DNA of 64,000 nt from Deltaproteobacteria bacterium (GTDB taxonomy: Bacteria; Myxococcota_C; UBA6777), in NCBI GenBank assembly GCA_002731275.1, contig PCBK01000030.1, positions 160,609 through 224,608 on the forward strand, read 5' to 3'. This document shows positions 47,281 to 56,517 of the stretch, one piece after another; the stretch's first letter is position 1, and each line of letters starts with the position of its first letter. Made by a program: the position numbers and the translations under genes. The notes beneath the pieces were generated by a model. That model was given only the letters and a program-made list of their open reading frames with translations. It was not told the origin of the DNA and made no database searches.

Positions 47281-47381
47281 AGGGCCGCAACAGAACAAAG
47301 AGACATGAGCAGTGTGTTGTGTGGTTTCTCGTGTCTGGTGCGTTGTTGGCGTTCATGATGACATGGCTCGTAACATTGTAA
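47277..47381 (+). CDS. 34-residue predicted membrane peptide
   Basis: An ATGA overlap with the HAD stop starts a small frame of 34 residues: a basic N-terminus (MKGRNRTKRHEQ) and one hydrophobic helix (CVVWFLVSGALLAFMMTWLV). The Arg/Lys-rich start followed by a helix predicts N-in membrane insertion. Stop-start overlap is the usual sign of translational coupling, but no homology is known and the frame is very short. Confidence 0.5.
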   Translation: MKGRNRTKRHEQCVVWFLVSGALLAFMMTWLVTL

Positions 47382-47397
47382 GTGAGGTAAAAGGCTC

Positions 47398-47772
47398 TTG
47401 AGTACCAAAGAATTGATCGTGATCGGAGATCGTGTCCTGCTCAAAATCGACGATGAAGAGAAGCGCACAGAGGTTGGATTGTACCTTCCTCAAACGCTCC
47501 AAGAGAAAGAAGAAGTCGTCGGAGGGACGATCGTGAAGACAGGGAAAGGGACGCCAATGGTCGACCCACTGTCGATGACGGAGTCCCCTTGGAAGAACGA
47601 TCAGGTCAGCCTGCGCTACATCCCAATGGAAGCCAATGTCGGCGATTATGCGCTGTTCTTACAAAAGGCCGCGATCGAGATTGAGTACAACAACGAGAAG
47701 TACTACATCCTCCCCCAAAGCGCGATCCTCGTGCTGATCCGCGAGCAAAAAGAAGGCGAAGAGATCAACTAG
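47398..47772 (+). CDS. GroES-like co-chaperonin family protein
   Basis: The 124-residue protein has the GroES beta-barrel pattern: LIVIGDRVLLKI near the start, a mobile-loop-like segment with GLYLP, then GGTIVKTGKGTP and a C-terminal YYILPQSAILVLIRE. It is longer than standard GroES (about 95) because of an insert in the middle. It starts at TTG (47398) with AAAAGG 6 nt upstream; no groEL is nearby. It could be a specialised GroES paralogue. The 16-nt gap from the membrane peptide suggests one transcript. Confidence 0.8.
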   Translation: MSTKELIVIGDRVLLKIDDEEKRTEVGLYLPQTLQEKEEVVGGTIVKTGKGTPMVDPLSMTESPWKNDQVSLRYIPMEANVGDYALFLQKAAIEIEYNNEKYYILPQSAILVLIREQKEGEEIN

Positions 47773-47872
47773 CTTCTCCTACCACCAGTGGCAAAAGCCA
47801 CAGTGAACCTCCCCAACGGCTCTCAAATCCCCAATCATCAAACGATCCCCCCCCAAAACTGCCGGACTTAGG

Positions 47873-48748
47873 TCACTTGCGGAGAGGTCCTGGGATCAAA
47901 ACATTCGTCCGTTGTTTGTATGCAAGATACGCAGAGTCAGCTCCAAACTTCTCCTTGGCGCGCTTGTCGAGCAGCGGAATCCCGCTCACCTTGGTCAACA
48001 ACAAGATCACAAAGAGTGGCGAAAGACAAGCCAACCACTGCCACCCAACATACACCTCAAAGCCCATGACAAAGACCCCCAACCACAACACGATCTCGCC
48101 AAAGTAGTTGGGGTGCTGTGAGAATCTCCACAACCCAACATCGACCCACTTTCCTCGGTTTTCAGGCTTCGCGTTGAACGCTGATTTTTGTGCATCGGCC
48201 ACAATCTCTATCAAAAATCCAATGACCCACATCACGCCACCAAACCACACACTCCAGCCGATCTCACGATTTGCTTGTGTGCTTGTGATGACGATCAATG
48301 CAGCCAGTGATGTCAAAAAGACCCACAACCCCTGCAGCGTCCAGGCGATCAAAAAACGCGACGCAGAGCGTTTGATGTCTATAAATCGATCATCTCGACC
48401 AGATCGATGAATACGAATCGCCAAGAAACTCCCAAGCCGCAACGCCCACATCCACACAAACACCGCGACCAACCAACTCACAGCACCCAAAGGAGCACGA
48501 ACAGAGACCATCCACAACGCCATGACAAACGTTGAGATGTACGTCACGCTCCCCACCAGATCGTAAAATGTCTCCGTCTTCCATATGATCGCAGGGATCG
48601 ACATCAGCCAGTTCAACCCAAAAGACCATAGAGCGCACCAAACCAACACAGATACGCCCCCAAACGCAACAGATCCCCCTCCCGCAAACCAAGCCACACC
48701 CCCTCCGACCGATGTGACCAACAAAATGACGAACAACCGCTTTACCAT
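47873..48748 (-). CDS. DUF1295 / steroid 5-alpha-reductase-like membrane protein
   Basis: The 291-residue protein has about six or seven hydrophobic helices and the C-terminal signature LWRFSQHPNYFGEIVLWLGVFV, typical of DUF1295 membrane enzymes related to 3-oxo-5-alpha-steroid reductases and isoprenylcysteine methyltransferases. The polar motif QHPNYFGE and later FGADSAYLAYKQ are the cofactor-binding part. Enzyme activity is not demonstrated for most of the family. The ATG at 48748 with GGAGAG upstream is preferred over starts 43 codons earlier. It converges on the GroES-like gene. Confidence 0.88.
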   Translation of the reverse strand: MVKRLFVILLVTSVGGGVAWFAGGGSVAFGGVSVLVWCALWSFGLNWLMSIPAIIWKTETFYDLVGSVTYISTFVMALWMVSVRAPLGAVSWLVAVFVWMWALRLGSFLAIRIHRSGRDDRFIDIKRSASRFLIAWTLQGLWVFLTSLAALIVITSTQANREIGWSVWFGGVMWVIGFLIEIVADAQKSAFNAKPENRGKWVDVGLWRFSQHPNYFGEIVLWLGVFVMGFEVYVGWQWLACLSPLFVILLLTKVSGIPLLDKRAKEKFGADSAYLAYKQRTNVLIPGPLRK

Positions 48749-48991
48749 GCTCTCTCCTCTCCATCTAATGACATAAGGTGCCTCCAAAAGATGAACGCGA
48801 AGATTGCCAGACACAAGCCCCAAACAACCAAGAACCATCCCGGCAGGAAATCTATGAGAAGCAAATGACCCCAACAAACCCTCTCAGGGTACCTTCAAAA
48901 ACTTGAGAGAAGCCTCAAGTCATCAACTCTGCACTTGCTCAAAACACCTCCGAACCATCCCCCCTTGAGGACGAAGCTGCCCTCTTCACAC

Positions 48992-50035
48992 CTATGAATG
49001 ATCGACTTCCAGGATAAGTTTACCGACAGTTTGGGCTGATTCGATATCTTCGTGTGCCCGCGCGACCTCCTCAAATGGATAGATCTGAATGGGTGGAGGT
49101 TGCAGCTTCCCTTCACTCGCCCACCTCAGCAAATCGCCCATCGCGTCCTCAAGGATCTCCCGCTCACTGAACAAGTAGCTCAAGTTGAAGGCAAGGACAC
49201 TTCGGTTCTCCCCGGTCATGGCGAGAGGATCAAAGCGCTTTGTGCGCAGGTAATCCCACGCGAGCTTGAACCAATTGGGGCGTCCGCCCTTTTTGGGGAT
49301 CATCGTGTGGAATCCGTAAATCACGAGCTTGCCAGGTGATGCGAGGTGGTTGTAACTCTCACCGATCGTCGCGACCCCGTTCGCGTCGAAGATCACATGA
49401 TAGCCATCGGGAGAATGAGCTTCGGCTGTTGGCCAGAGCGGCTCTTTGGACTTGTCGATCACGTGATCAGCGCCGAGCTTTTGTGCGATCTCCACCTTAT
49501 GCGAACGGCCAACCACCCCCACACAAAACGCCTCGGCGATCTTCGCGAGCTGAAGTAGTGCCCCTCCGACCCCTCCTGCAGCTGAATGCACCAACATCCG
49601 AAGGTTCTTTCTAGGATGGGCCAGCGCAAACATCGCATAGTAAGCGGTCAAGAAAATCGTAGGAAATCCAGCCGCTTCAGCCAATGAAAAACCATCAGGG
49701 ACAGAAAAAACTTGGTGAGCTGGAACGACAACATGGCTACTATATCCATCAAAACGCGTCACAGCCATCACCTCATCTCCCACCTCCCACCCAGAGACGC
49801 AAGAACCGACCTGTTCGACAACTCCAGAGACCTCAAATCCAGGTGTAATCGGCCATCCCACATACTTCTTCGCGGACTCATACAACCCCATTCTCACCAT
49901 GCAGTCCGCATAGTTCACGCCAACAAAGCGGACAGAAATAAGTAGCTCATTCTCACCGGGAGATGAAGTCTTAGACTCTTCCAAGGTGAGTTTGTCATAG
50001 GAACCCGGACGATGAATCACAATTTTCTTCATCAC
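48992..50035 (-). CDS. zinc-independent alcohol dehydrogenase/quinone oxidoreductase (MDR family)
   Basis: The 347-residue protein has the MDR layout: a catalytic GroES-like part with RFVGVNYADCMVRMGLY and PGFEVSGVVEQVG, and a Rossmann part with MLVHSAAGGVGGALLQLAK and GADHVIDKS. It lacks the structural zinc Cys cluster, so it is of the quinone oxidoreductase/VAT1-like branch using NADPH. The substrate is unknown. It is monocistronic on the minus strand, with two adjacent ATGs at 50035/50032. Confidence 0.9.
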   Translation of the reverse strand: MMKKIVIHRPGSYDKLTLEESKTSSPGENELLISVRFVGVNYADCMVRMGLYESAKKYVGWPITPGFEVSGVVEQVGSCVSGWEVGDEVMAVTRFDGYSSHVVVPAHQVFSVPDGFSLAEAAGFPTIFLTAYYAMFALAHPRKNLRMLVHSAAGGVGGALLQLAKIAEAFCVGVVGRSHKVEIAQKLGADHVIDKSKEPLWPTAEAHSPDGYHVIFDANGVATIGESYNHLASPGKLVIYGFHTMIPKKGGRPNWFKLAWDYLRTKRFDPLAMTGENRSVLAFNLSYLFSEREILEDAMGDLLRWASEGKLQPPPIQIYPFEEVARAHEDIESAQTVGKLILEVDHS

Positions 50036-50381
50036 ATACTTCCTGCCAAAGGACTTGTAGGATGTACTCTACAACTCAAAAAACGTAAAAAGAACAAGCA
50101 CAAGCACTTGCATTACCTAAAGAAAATCATCATACTATCAAATGATTGAAGGGATCAAAAAACAGGTCGTTATATATTTTTTACGAGATCAATCCACAAG
50201 CTCCGACACACTATACATGTGAAAGCTTGCTTTTCCGGCACCCAAACCACAAAGGCGATCACCATGCAAGGACAAAAGCCATCACCGATACAGACCCCTT
50301 CAGACCCGCGTAAACGACGTTCACGCAAGCATCCACTCACCACGATGTGGAAGTGAACATCTTTGATAGGGGGAATTATCT
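50036..50381 (+). other. divergent intergenic region with a possible 30-residue peptide
   Basis: This 346-nt stretch separates the oxidoreductase from the histidine kinase. It is A/T-rich; TTGAAG followed after 18-19 nt by TTATAT/TATATA near 50146-50180 is a possible promoter for the kinase. A short frame at 50264-50356 is listed separately. Confidence 0.4.
50264..50356 (+). CDS. possible 30-residue basic peptide upstream of the kinase
   Basis: An ATG with AAAGG 8 nt upstream opens a 30-residue frame rich in Pro, Arg and Lys (MQGQKPSPIQT to KHPLTTMWK). It ends 25 nt before the histidine-kinase start. It could be a leader peptide; the good ribosome site is the only support. Confidence 0.25.
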   Translation: MQGQKPSPIQTPSDPRKRRSRKHPLTTMWK

Positions 50382-51959
50382 ATGAAGCCCAATACACAAA
50401 AGCGATTTTATGCCATCTTGCTTTGCACGATCGCCTCGGGTGTACTGCTGTCTTTCTTTGGCACGTCCTTGCTGATGCAACGACAAATGACGTGGTGGGA
50501 AAAAGAAGAAAAACGCCTGATCACTGACAGCTTCCAAAAAATGAATCGGCATCAGGCACACCAACTATCCCATCGTCTCGCGAAGATACTCAGCACACCG
50601 CTTCAACAACAAAAGCAAGCAGAACTACAAAAAATCATCACCTACTTCTCTCATTGGGATCAGATCCGATGGATTGGTGTATGGGGTACACAACACAAAC
50701 TCCTCGCAAAGACACGCACATCCATCCCCGCTCGTATTGGACCTCCCTTTCACAAACACGTACACATCGCCCGACACAAACAAGGCATTCACATCACCAC
50801 ACCAATCACCTCAAAGACATCTCGTGCCCTCCTTGGGACGCTCGGCGTGCGCTTTACGTCGACGTACAGCCAAAGCTTACTCGCCCACCACCATCGCGCA
50901 TGGCAACATAGCCACAACATCTTTCGTGGCTGGCTGTGGTTTCTCTTTGTCGGCGCTGCGTTGTTTCTCGTGTTGATGGGTGTGTTGTGGAGTCGATTTT
51001 GGAGTAAACAGATCACACAGCCTATCGAAAAACTCAAGGATGCCGCAGAAGAGATCCTGAAAACGTCAAAGCACGACGCGCTCACTGAACACGAAAATAC
51101 AGACGAGCTCGAAACACTCTCCGAGACATTGCGAGCTTTGATGAAAGACCTCCAAGAACACCAACAATATCTCGCAGAGGCCAAAGAAGAAGCTGAATTC
51201 GCAAACCAAGCCAAGAGCTCCTTTCTGGCCAGCATGAGCCACGAGATGCGGACCCCTCTCAACGCCATTATGGGTTACTCCGAGCTGCTCGTCGAATATC
51301 TCCAAGAAGGTATCCCTCCCAAAAACTTTGAACGCGACCTGCAACGCATTCACCAGGCTGGCGACACACTCCTCGCGTTGATCAACGGTCTCCTCGACAT
51401 CTCCAAGATCGAAGCTGGTCGCATGGAGGTGGAGATCGAGACCTTCTCGGCAGCACAATTGGGATACGAACTGCGTGACTTGCTCAGCCCCCTCTTTCAA
51501 CGAAAGCACAATCAGTTTGTCTTACAATGTAAAGACGGAACCTCTGACATTACAGGAGATCGTGGCAAAGTCCGTCAGATCTTGATCAACCTGATCTCCA
51601 ACGCCAACAAGTTCACAAGAGCGGGGACCATCCACCTCGGGATATGGGAGACCTACCACAACGGCTCGCCTCATGTTGTCTTCGAAGTGCAAGACACAGG
51701 TCTCGGCATCAGACCCGAACACCTCGAAAAAATCTTTGAGAGCTTTATGCAGGCAGACATCTCGATCAACCAACGCTTCGGCGGGACGGGATTGGGACTC
51801 ACCATCTCCAAAAAATTATGTGAATTACTCGATGGTGATATCACCGTCAGCAGCGAGTGGGAGAAGGGTTCGACATTTACTATCTACATCCCAACCTTAC
51901 CAGGACCACGTCAGCGAAAAGCCCCTACCTCGCTTACACTCCCCGCCTACTCAGCATAA
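50382..51959 (+). CDS. sensor histidine kinase
   Basis: The 525-residue protein has an N-terminal membrane helix (about 9-32), a periplasmic sensor of about 145 residues with no known domain, a second helix (184-203), a HAMP-like segment (about 205-260), a coiled coil, the H-box [11 protein letters not shown] with His287, and the ATPase domain with [24 protein letters not shown]. It should autophosphorylate on His287 and pass phosphate to a regulator that is not adjacent. It is the only histidine kinase in the window and is followed 40 nt later by a convergent helicase. Confidence 0.93.
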   Translation: MKPNTQKRFYAILLCTIASGVLLSFFGTSLLMQRQMTWWEKEEKRLITDSFQKMNRHQAHQLSHRLAKILSTPLQQQKQAELQKIITYFSHWDQIRWIGVWGTQHKLLAKTRTSIPARIGPPFHKHVHIARHKQGIHITTPITSKTSRALLGTLGVRFTSTYSQSLLAHHHRAWQHSHNIFRGWLWFLFVGAALFLVLMGVLWSRFWSKQITQPIEKLKDAAEEILKTSKHDALTEHENTDELETLSETLRALMKDLQEHQQYLAEAKEEAEFANQAKSSFLASMSHEMRTPLNAIMGYSELLVEYLQEGIPPKNFERDLQRIHQAGDTLLALINGLLDISKIEAGRMEVEIETFSAAQLGYELRDLLSPLFQRKHNQFVLQCKDGTSDITGDRGKVRQILINLISNANKFTRAGTIHLGIWETYHNGSPHVVFEVQDTGLGIRPEHLEKIFESFMQADISINQRFGGTGLGLTISKKLCELLDGDITVSSEWEKGSTFTIYIPTLPGPRQRKAPTSLTLPAYSA

Positions 51960-51998
51960 CACAACGCACACTTTCATCCGTCGACGCGGGAGAATGAC

Positions 51999-53927
51999 TT
52001 ACATCTCGAAGGGTGGCGCGTCATCATCCCATGCGCTCATCCAATCTCCAGCCTGCTCACAGTGCTCAAAGAACGCCTCGTAATATGGATGCCCCCCAAG
52101 TGTCGCGCTATCGCCAATCACGAGTAGAAAGCGCTTCGCTCGTGTCAACGCGACGTTCATCCGACGAACGTCCTGCAAAAACCCAAGCTCACCACCATCG
52201 TTGGAGCGAACGAGGTCGACCACAACGGCCTCTTTCTCACGCCCCTGAAAACCATCCACGCTGCCGATCTCCAGCCCAGCCTGTATCTCTTCCACAAGCA
52301 TCGTACGCAACAAGCGGACCTGTGCAGCATAAGGTGTAATGACGACAAGCTCTGAGGGCGCGACACCACGCCCCAATAAACGACGACACTCCGCCGCCAC
52401 TCGTTCAGCCTGGCCGGGATTAGAGGTGCTTGGATCGTCTTCTTTGCGCACCTCCTCCCACCCTTTCCCCGCCGTATCGATCAACAAACAGGCTCGATCA
52501 CGCAACGGATCGACTTGAACGCCTTCAAGCTCTTCGAGTCTGTGTGTTGCGTTATCCACAGCCGCCTGGAGTCGCCCTTCGTACATACTTTGGGAAGGGA
52601 ACGCCATGATATCTTTGTGCATTCTGTATTGGATCTCCAACATCTGCATTAACGAAGATGTCTTCGCAAGGCGCTCGAACAAAGTCTGTCCCAAGCCCTG
52701 ACGCTCGGCCTGTAGATCGATCACTGTCGGAGGTAGCTGACAAGGATCGCCTGCCATCACGATGCGCCGCCCTCTCGAAAACGGCACCAGCGCGATCGGA
52801 TCTGTCGCCTGTGTCGCTTCGTCCAGGACAACCAGGTCAAAGTGCATATCACCTAGTAACCGAGAATCCGCACCTGTCGCCGTCGAACAGACAACATCTG
52901 CCTGTTCAAGAATAGATTGCATCGTGCCTTCGCGTTGTTTTCTCGCGTCTCGAAATAGACGCCTCATCTCACCAACAAGCTCACGACGTTCACTGCGAGA
53001 CAGAGATTGGCGCGCTTGTTTTTGGTCGATCTTCCGTCGCAGTGCGTTGGCGTCGATGATCCACTTGCGTGTCATCTTATAAACCTCGGTCTCTTCGAGT
53101 AACGCATCGAGGGTCTGGGCTTCGATCGCCTCGGACACCCGCGCAGGGTGTCCAAGACGCACGACGCGAATCCCCGCCTGAACGAGTCGCTCAGCGAGGT
53201 TATCAACCGCCGTATTACTCGCAGCGGTGGCGAGCACACGCTCGCCACGCTGCACGGCCTGACGGATCACCTCGACCAACGTCCTCGTCTTTCCTGTCCC
53301 CGGTGGGCCGTGAATCAGCGCAACATCCAACGCGCACATGGCGTGAGAGACAGCAGCTCGTTGTGGCGCATTCAGGGCCACATCGATCGCAGAGGGTGTG
53401 CTCTCCTTTTGCCATTGTGCCGTCCTTTCACCGAACAGGACCTCACGTAAGCGACCAATATCAGAAGACGTCTCGGCCTTCATAAACCGCTGCAATGCGG
53501 CTTTTCCTCGCTCAAATGTCGTCTGTGGCTCGTCGAGATCGAGATGAAATGAGCCTGTCTCCAGACGCTCTGGAGGCCAACCATCTATCATAATGCCGAG
53601 CTTACCCAACTTCTTTCGAGAGACGGTCCCAATGACCGCCTCAGCGCTGTCAGGCGCATCCCACCAAAGTCGAACAGGTGCACCAACGCCGACACGCACC
53701 TCTTCAAGGGCATCCTCGCGCATGGGGAGCACCCATAACAACGTCCGATCGCCCGGCGCAGCATCAGTCTCAATGAGACTCAAATCGCGAATCGCCAAGC
53801 CACTCTCCACGCGCTCTTCGAGCGTCTTTTGCTGACGCTCTTCGACAAAGCGTTCATGTGTCGTCTTGCGCTCTTGCTCCCACAAAGACATCAACTTGGA
53901 CAGGTAAAGGGACGCCTCTTCTGACAT
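51999..53927 (-). CDS. UPF1/IGHMBP2-like SF1 helicase
   Basis: The 642-residue protein is an SF1B-like helicase. An N-terminal beta-barrel-like part (about 1-180) is followed by RecA-like domains with Walker A (207-214, GPPGTGKT), TAASNTAVDNL as motif Ia, LDEATQATD as motif II, GDPCQLPPTV as motif III, QYRMH as motif IV, GSVDGFQGREKEAV as motif V and ALTRAKRFLLVIG as motif VI. Such proteins unwind DNA or RNA 5' to 3'. The ATG at 53927 with GGAG upstream is preferred. It is isolated by a terminator from the gene upstream. Confidence 0.92.
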   Translation of the reverse strand: MSEEASLYLSKLMSLWEQERKTTHERFVEERQQKTLEERVESGLAIRDLSLIETDAAPGDRTLLWVLPMREDALEEVRVGVGAPVRLWWDAPDSAEAVIGTVSRKKLGKLGIMIDGWPPERLETGSFHLDLDEPQTTFERGKAALQRFMKAETSSDIGRLREVLFGERTAQWQKESTPSAIDVALNAPQRAAVSHAMCALDVALIHGPPGTGKTRTLVEVIRQAVQRGERVLATAASNTAVDNLAERLVQAGIRVVRLGHPARVSEAIEAQTLDALLEETEVYKMTRKWIIDANALRRKIDQKQARQSLSRSERRELVGEMRRLFRDARKQREGTMQSILEQADVVCSTATGADSRLLGDMHFDLVVLDEATQATDPIALVPFSRGRRIVMAGDPCQLPPTVIDLQAERQGLGQTLFERLAKTSSLMQMLEIQYRMHKDIMAFPSQSMYEGRLQAAVDNATHRLEELEGVQVDPLRDRACLLIDTAGKGWEEVRKEDDPSTSNPGQAERVAAECRRLLGRGVAPSELVVITPYAAQVRLLRTMLVEEIQAGLEIGSVDGFQGREKEAVVVDLVRSNDGGELGFLQDVRRMNVALTRAKRFLLVIGDSATLGGHPYYEAFFEHCEQAGDWMSAWDDDAPPFEM

Positions 53928-54045
53928 CAAATAACTCCATCTCTTCACTTTTAAAGACAACGTTACGATCGGACAAAGACAATGTGTATGTGTATCGTGT
54001 TGGAATCGCAAACACAAGCCCATACCAAACCCACACCAAAAAAAG

Positions 54046-54078
54046 AAAGAGGTCGCGTCGTGAAGACGCGACCTCTTT
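54046..54078 (-). terminator. strong terminator after the 54124-55473 gene
   Basis: AAAGAGGTCGCGTC (54046-54059) pairs perfectly with GACGCGACCTCTTT (54065-54078) around GTGAA, a 14-bp stem. On the minus strand it is followed by CTTTTTTT, so it terminates transcripts from the secreted-protein gene before the helicase promoter. Confidence 0.85.
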
Positions 54079-54123
54079 TGTTTTGGGGCTTTCATATTGG
54101 GAGCAAGAAGCCCTCAGGGTGAA

Positions 54124-55473
54124 TCAACGATGGGCAACAGAGACTCTTCTTGAACGGTAGACATGTTTGCAGAGTTGTTTTGGACCCACACACCGTACAG
54201 CAGAAGGAGACAAGGAGCGAACGAGTTTGTCGATCCACTTCTGGTTCTTTTTGGCGAGCGTCTTCTCGTAAAAGTGATTGTAGGTTGAGCGTAACTCTTC
54301 CGTGAGCAGCGCGACGGCAACATTGAGCGAGACACTCGAAGCAAAGTAAGCGATGGGATACGCGACCGCACCGACACCTTCTGTCATCGCCGCGAGTCCA
54401 ACAGCGACCTCTCCTCCAAGTTCCTCGGAGAATGGCTCAATCACAAATGTATCGAGCGCGAGCTGTAAAGACATCGAACTCAACTCAAAGATCCCATCCC
54501 TCGTCGCGTCCGCGATCGCATCTCGTAAACACGCCCTCTTCGCGCTTCCTCCGTAGAACCAGCAACGTGCAGTCACCTCAAGAGATTCAATCCCAACAAT
54601 CATCGCCATCGACGCCAACACGGTGATGGTGTATGAGCGCAATTCACTGCTCTCCGCGCGCTGCTTTTTGAGCATCTGTGTCGTCTCTTCGATACTCTTT
54701 TGTGACTTCAAAGCGATCCGAATCGCTTTGGGTGCCTTCTTCAAAAAGGTCTTGAGCACGATCTGTGATTGCTTGGACAGTCCTTTTTTGATCGGCCCTC
54801 TCATCCGTTTGTAAAACATCGGGACGAGTTTATGTGCGATCTTCTTGGCCTCACGACGTAATTTCGCGATGACACCGTCGAAGACATGACTCGCGACCTT
54901 CGCGACCTTCTTTGCCGTCTTCGCGATCACCTTCTCTGTGCGCTTTGCATCTCTCTTGAGTGTCCCGAAGTCCCGCTTGAGAGCTGCAATCTCACTGCGC
55001 CCAAACTTCTCGATGGCTCCCAAACCAGTGCGCCGACCGTCGATCAAAAAGACATCACGATTCCCCCGACGTTGTAAACAAACCCTCGCGTGACGTGTCT
55101 CTTTGTAAGGGAAGCAGACGTTCGCCCTCTTCACACAGCGCGTCCCCGAAGGGATTTTCACACACACTCCCCACTTACAATGTTTTCGGAAAGTCGGCGC
55201 TCTCATGATGCAATGTCGGTGGCAATGTTTGCCCACCCAAGGATACCCAATCCGCTTACAAACCCCCACTCTCATCCGATGCATCACGCGTCCCATTTTG
55301 TGATGCAAGGCCCTCAAGTGACTGTTCTTTGTCAAAGAGCGATGTGTATACGAAGCCCGCGACTTGTGCAAAAAAGCCTTCAGTTGCTTCTTGTTGTAGT
55401 ACGGCCTCGCCTCAACACGCCCAACCCAACAGAGACTGCACAACGCAGCAACGAACAGTAGCTTCTTCGACAT
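54124..55473 (-). CDS. secreted basic protein with hydrophobic C-terminal half, unknown
   Basis: The 449-residue protein is not recognised. A signal peptide (about 1-23, ending GRVEA) is followed by a very basic Cys-containing region (residues 80-150, with CKWGVCVKIPSG and CVKRANVCF pairs likely in disulfides), then a charged helical stretch with LKRDFGTLKRDAKRTEK and KIAHKLVPMF, and several hydrophobic helices in the last 180 residues (for example LAAMTEGVGAVAYPIAYFASS). The mix suggests a membrane-active or membrane-attached envelope protein. The ATG at 55473 has GGAG upstream. A strong terminator follows, so it is monocistronic. Confidence 0.75.
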   Translation of the reverse strand: MSKKLLFVAALCSLCWVGRVEARPYYNKKQLKAFLHKSRASYTHRSLTKNSHLRALHHKMGRVMHRMRVGVCKRIGYPWVGKHCHRHCIMRAPTFRKHCKWGVCVKIPSGTRCVKRANVCFPYKETRHARVCLQRRGNRDVFLIDGRRTGLGAIEKFGRSEIAALKRDFGTLKRDAKRTEKVIAKTAKKVAKVASHVFDGVIAKLRREAKKIAHKLVPMFYKRMRGPIKKGLSKQSQIVLKTFLKKAPKAIRIALKSQKSIEETTQMLKKQRAESSELRSYTITVLASMAMIVGIESLEVTARCWFYGGSAKRACLRDAIADATRDGIFELSSMSLQLALDTFVIEPFSEELGGEVAVGLAAMTEGVGAVAYPIAYFASSVSLNVAVALLTEELRSTYNHFYEKTLAKKNQKWIDKLVRSLSPSAVRCVGPKQLCKHVYRSRRVSVAHR

Positions 55474-55844
55474 CTCACATGCTCCTGGCTCAAATGGCTC
55501 ATCACTCGGCATGAGTGACTCTTTTCAACGGCTTGGTGCCTTCAAAAAGCAAAGACCATTCCAGCGCAGAAAAAACCCTTCAATCAATGGATACATGGGG
55601 AAAAATCAAAGAATCAGACATACGCAATATCAAGAACAAGAGAGGTCATTTGCACCCCGGTCTGCTCTCTCCAGAGAGCGAACCTCCTGCATGTATTCGG
55701 CTGAAATATATGTGGATTGTCTACAAAAGAGAGCGACATGATGGTGGGTACATATTTACTCAGAACATACGTTCGTGAAAGAGCGCAAGACATTTTTACA
55801 GAGTGTGGAGTGGAGTTCAGTGGTTTTGTTGGTGGTGTGTCGCC
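55474..55844 (-). other. intergenic region without a credible gene
   Basis: A plus-strand frame at 55515-55778 (87 codons, GTG start, no ribosome site) is open here, but nothing supports it. The stretch presumably contains the promoter of the secreted-protein gene; no good hexamer pair was found. Confidence 0.4.
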
Positions 55845-56507
55845 TTATCGTTTGTGCGCGAGCATGACACCATCACCGAGAGGAAGGAGGTGTTGGGTGA
55901 CGCGCTCGTCTTGATGGATCTTTTTGTTGAGGGCACGGAGCGCGAGTGTAGAAGGTTCTTCGTTGTCAGGATCGGCGACATCCCCACCCCACAGACAATT
56001 ATCGACAGCGATCAGCCCCCCCTTTCGGAGCAGCAACAAGGCGCGTTCGTAGTAGGCATCGTAATTGGTCTTGTCCGCATCGATAAACGCCATATCATAG
56101 GAGCCCGCGCAGCCATCTTCGAGCAAAGCATCGAGAGTCTCGACAGCAGGTGCGAGCTGCAGATCGATCTTCTCTGCGAGGCCAGCTTCTTTCCAGTAAC
56201 GTCTCGCGACGTTGGTCCACTCTTCGTTGACATCACAAGCCGTAATTTTTCCGTCTTCAGGCAATGAAGACGCCATCCACAAACTGCTGTACCCAGTGAA
56301 GGTCCCGACCTCAAGGATCTTCTTTGCACCTGTCAACGCGACCAACATCGCCAGAAACTGTCCTTGCTCCGGCGAGATCTGCATCCTGGCCATTGGCATG
56401 GTCTCGGTCTCTTCACGTAGCATTCTCATGATGTCGGGTTCTCTGTAGGCTACGTTGCGGTAGTAGTTGTACAGTGTGTCTGTCATTTGGATTGTGCGAG
56501 TGGACAT
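55845..56507 (-). CDS. SAM-dependent O-methyltransferase
   Basis: The 220-residue protein is of the caffeoyl-CoA/catechol O-methyltransferase type: ILEVGTFTGYSSLWMASSL as motif I, ITACDVNEEW as the acidic strand, MAFIDADKTNY with the metal-binding Asp, and GGLIAVDNCLWGG. Metal-dependent methylation of a catechol-like substrate is typical; the real substrate is unknown. The ATG at 56507 has GGAGAG upstream. It starts 11 nt after the barrel-like gene stops, so the two are probably co-transcribed. Confidence 0.92.
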   Translation of the reverse strand: MSTRTIQMTDTLYNYYRNVAYREPDIMRMLREETETMPMARMQISPEQGQFLAMLVALTGAKKILEVGTFTGYSSLWMASSLPEDGKITACDVNEEWTNVARRYWKEAGLAEKIDLQLAPAVETLDALLEDGCAGSYDMAFIDADKTNYDAYYERALLLLRKGGLIAVDNCLWGGDVADPDNEEPSTLALRALNKKIHQDERVTQHLLPLGDGVMLAHKR

Positions 56508-56517
56508 ATATGCTCTC

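Noticed and set aside
47795-47812. GTGGC/GCCAC mini-hairpin after the GroES-like gene as a terminator
   Set aside because: The stem is only 5 bp and no U-run follows.
55515-55778. 87-codon plus-strand frame with a GTG start
   Set aside because: No ribosome site and no recognisable pattern; kept as intergenic.
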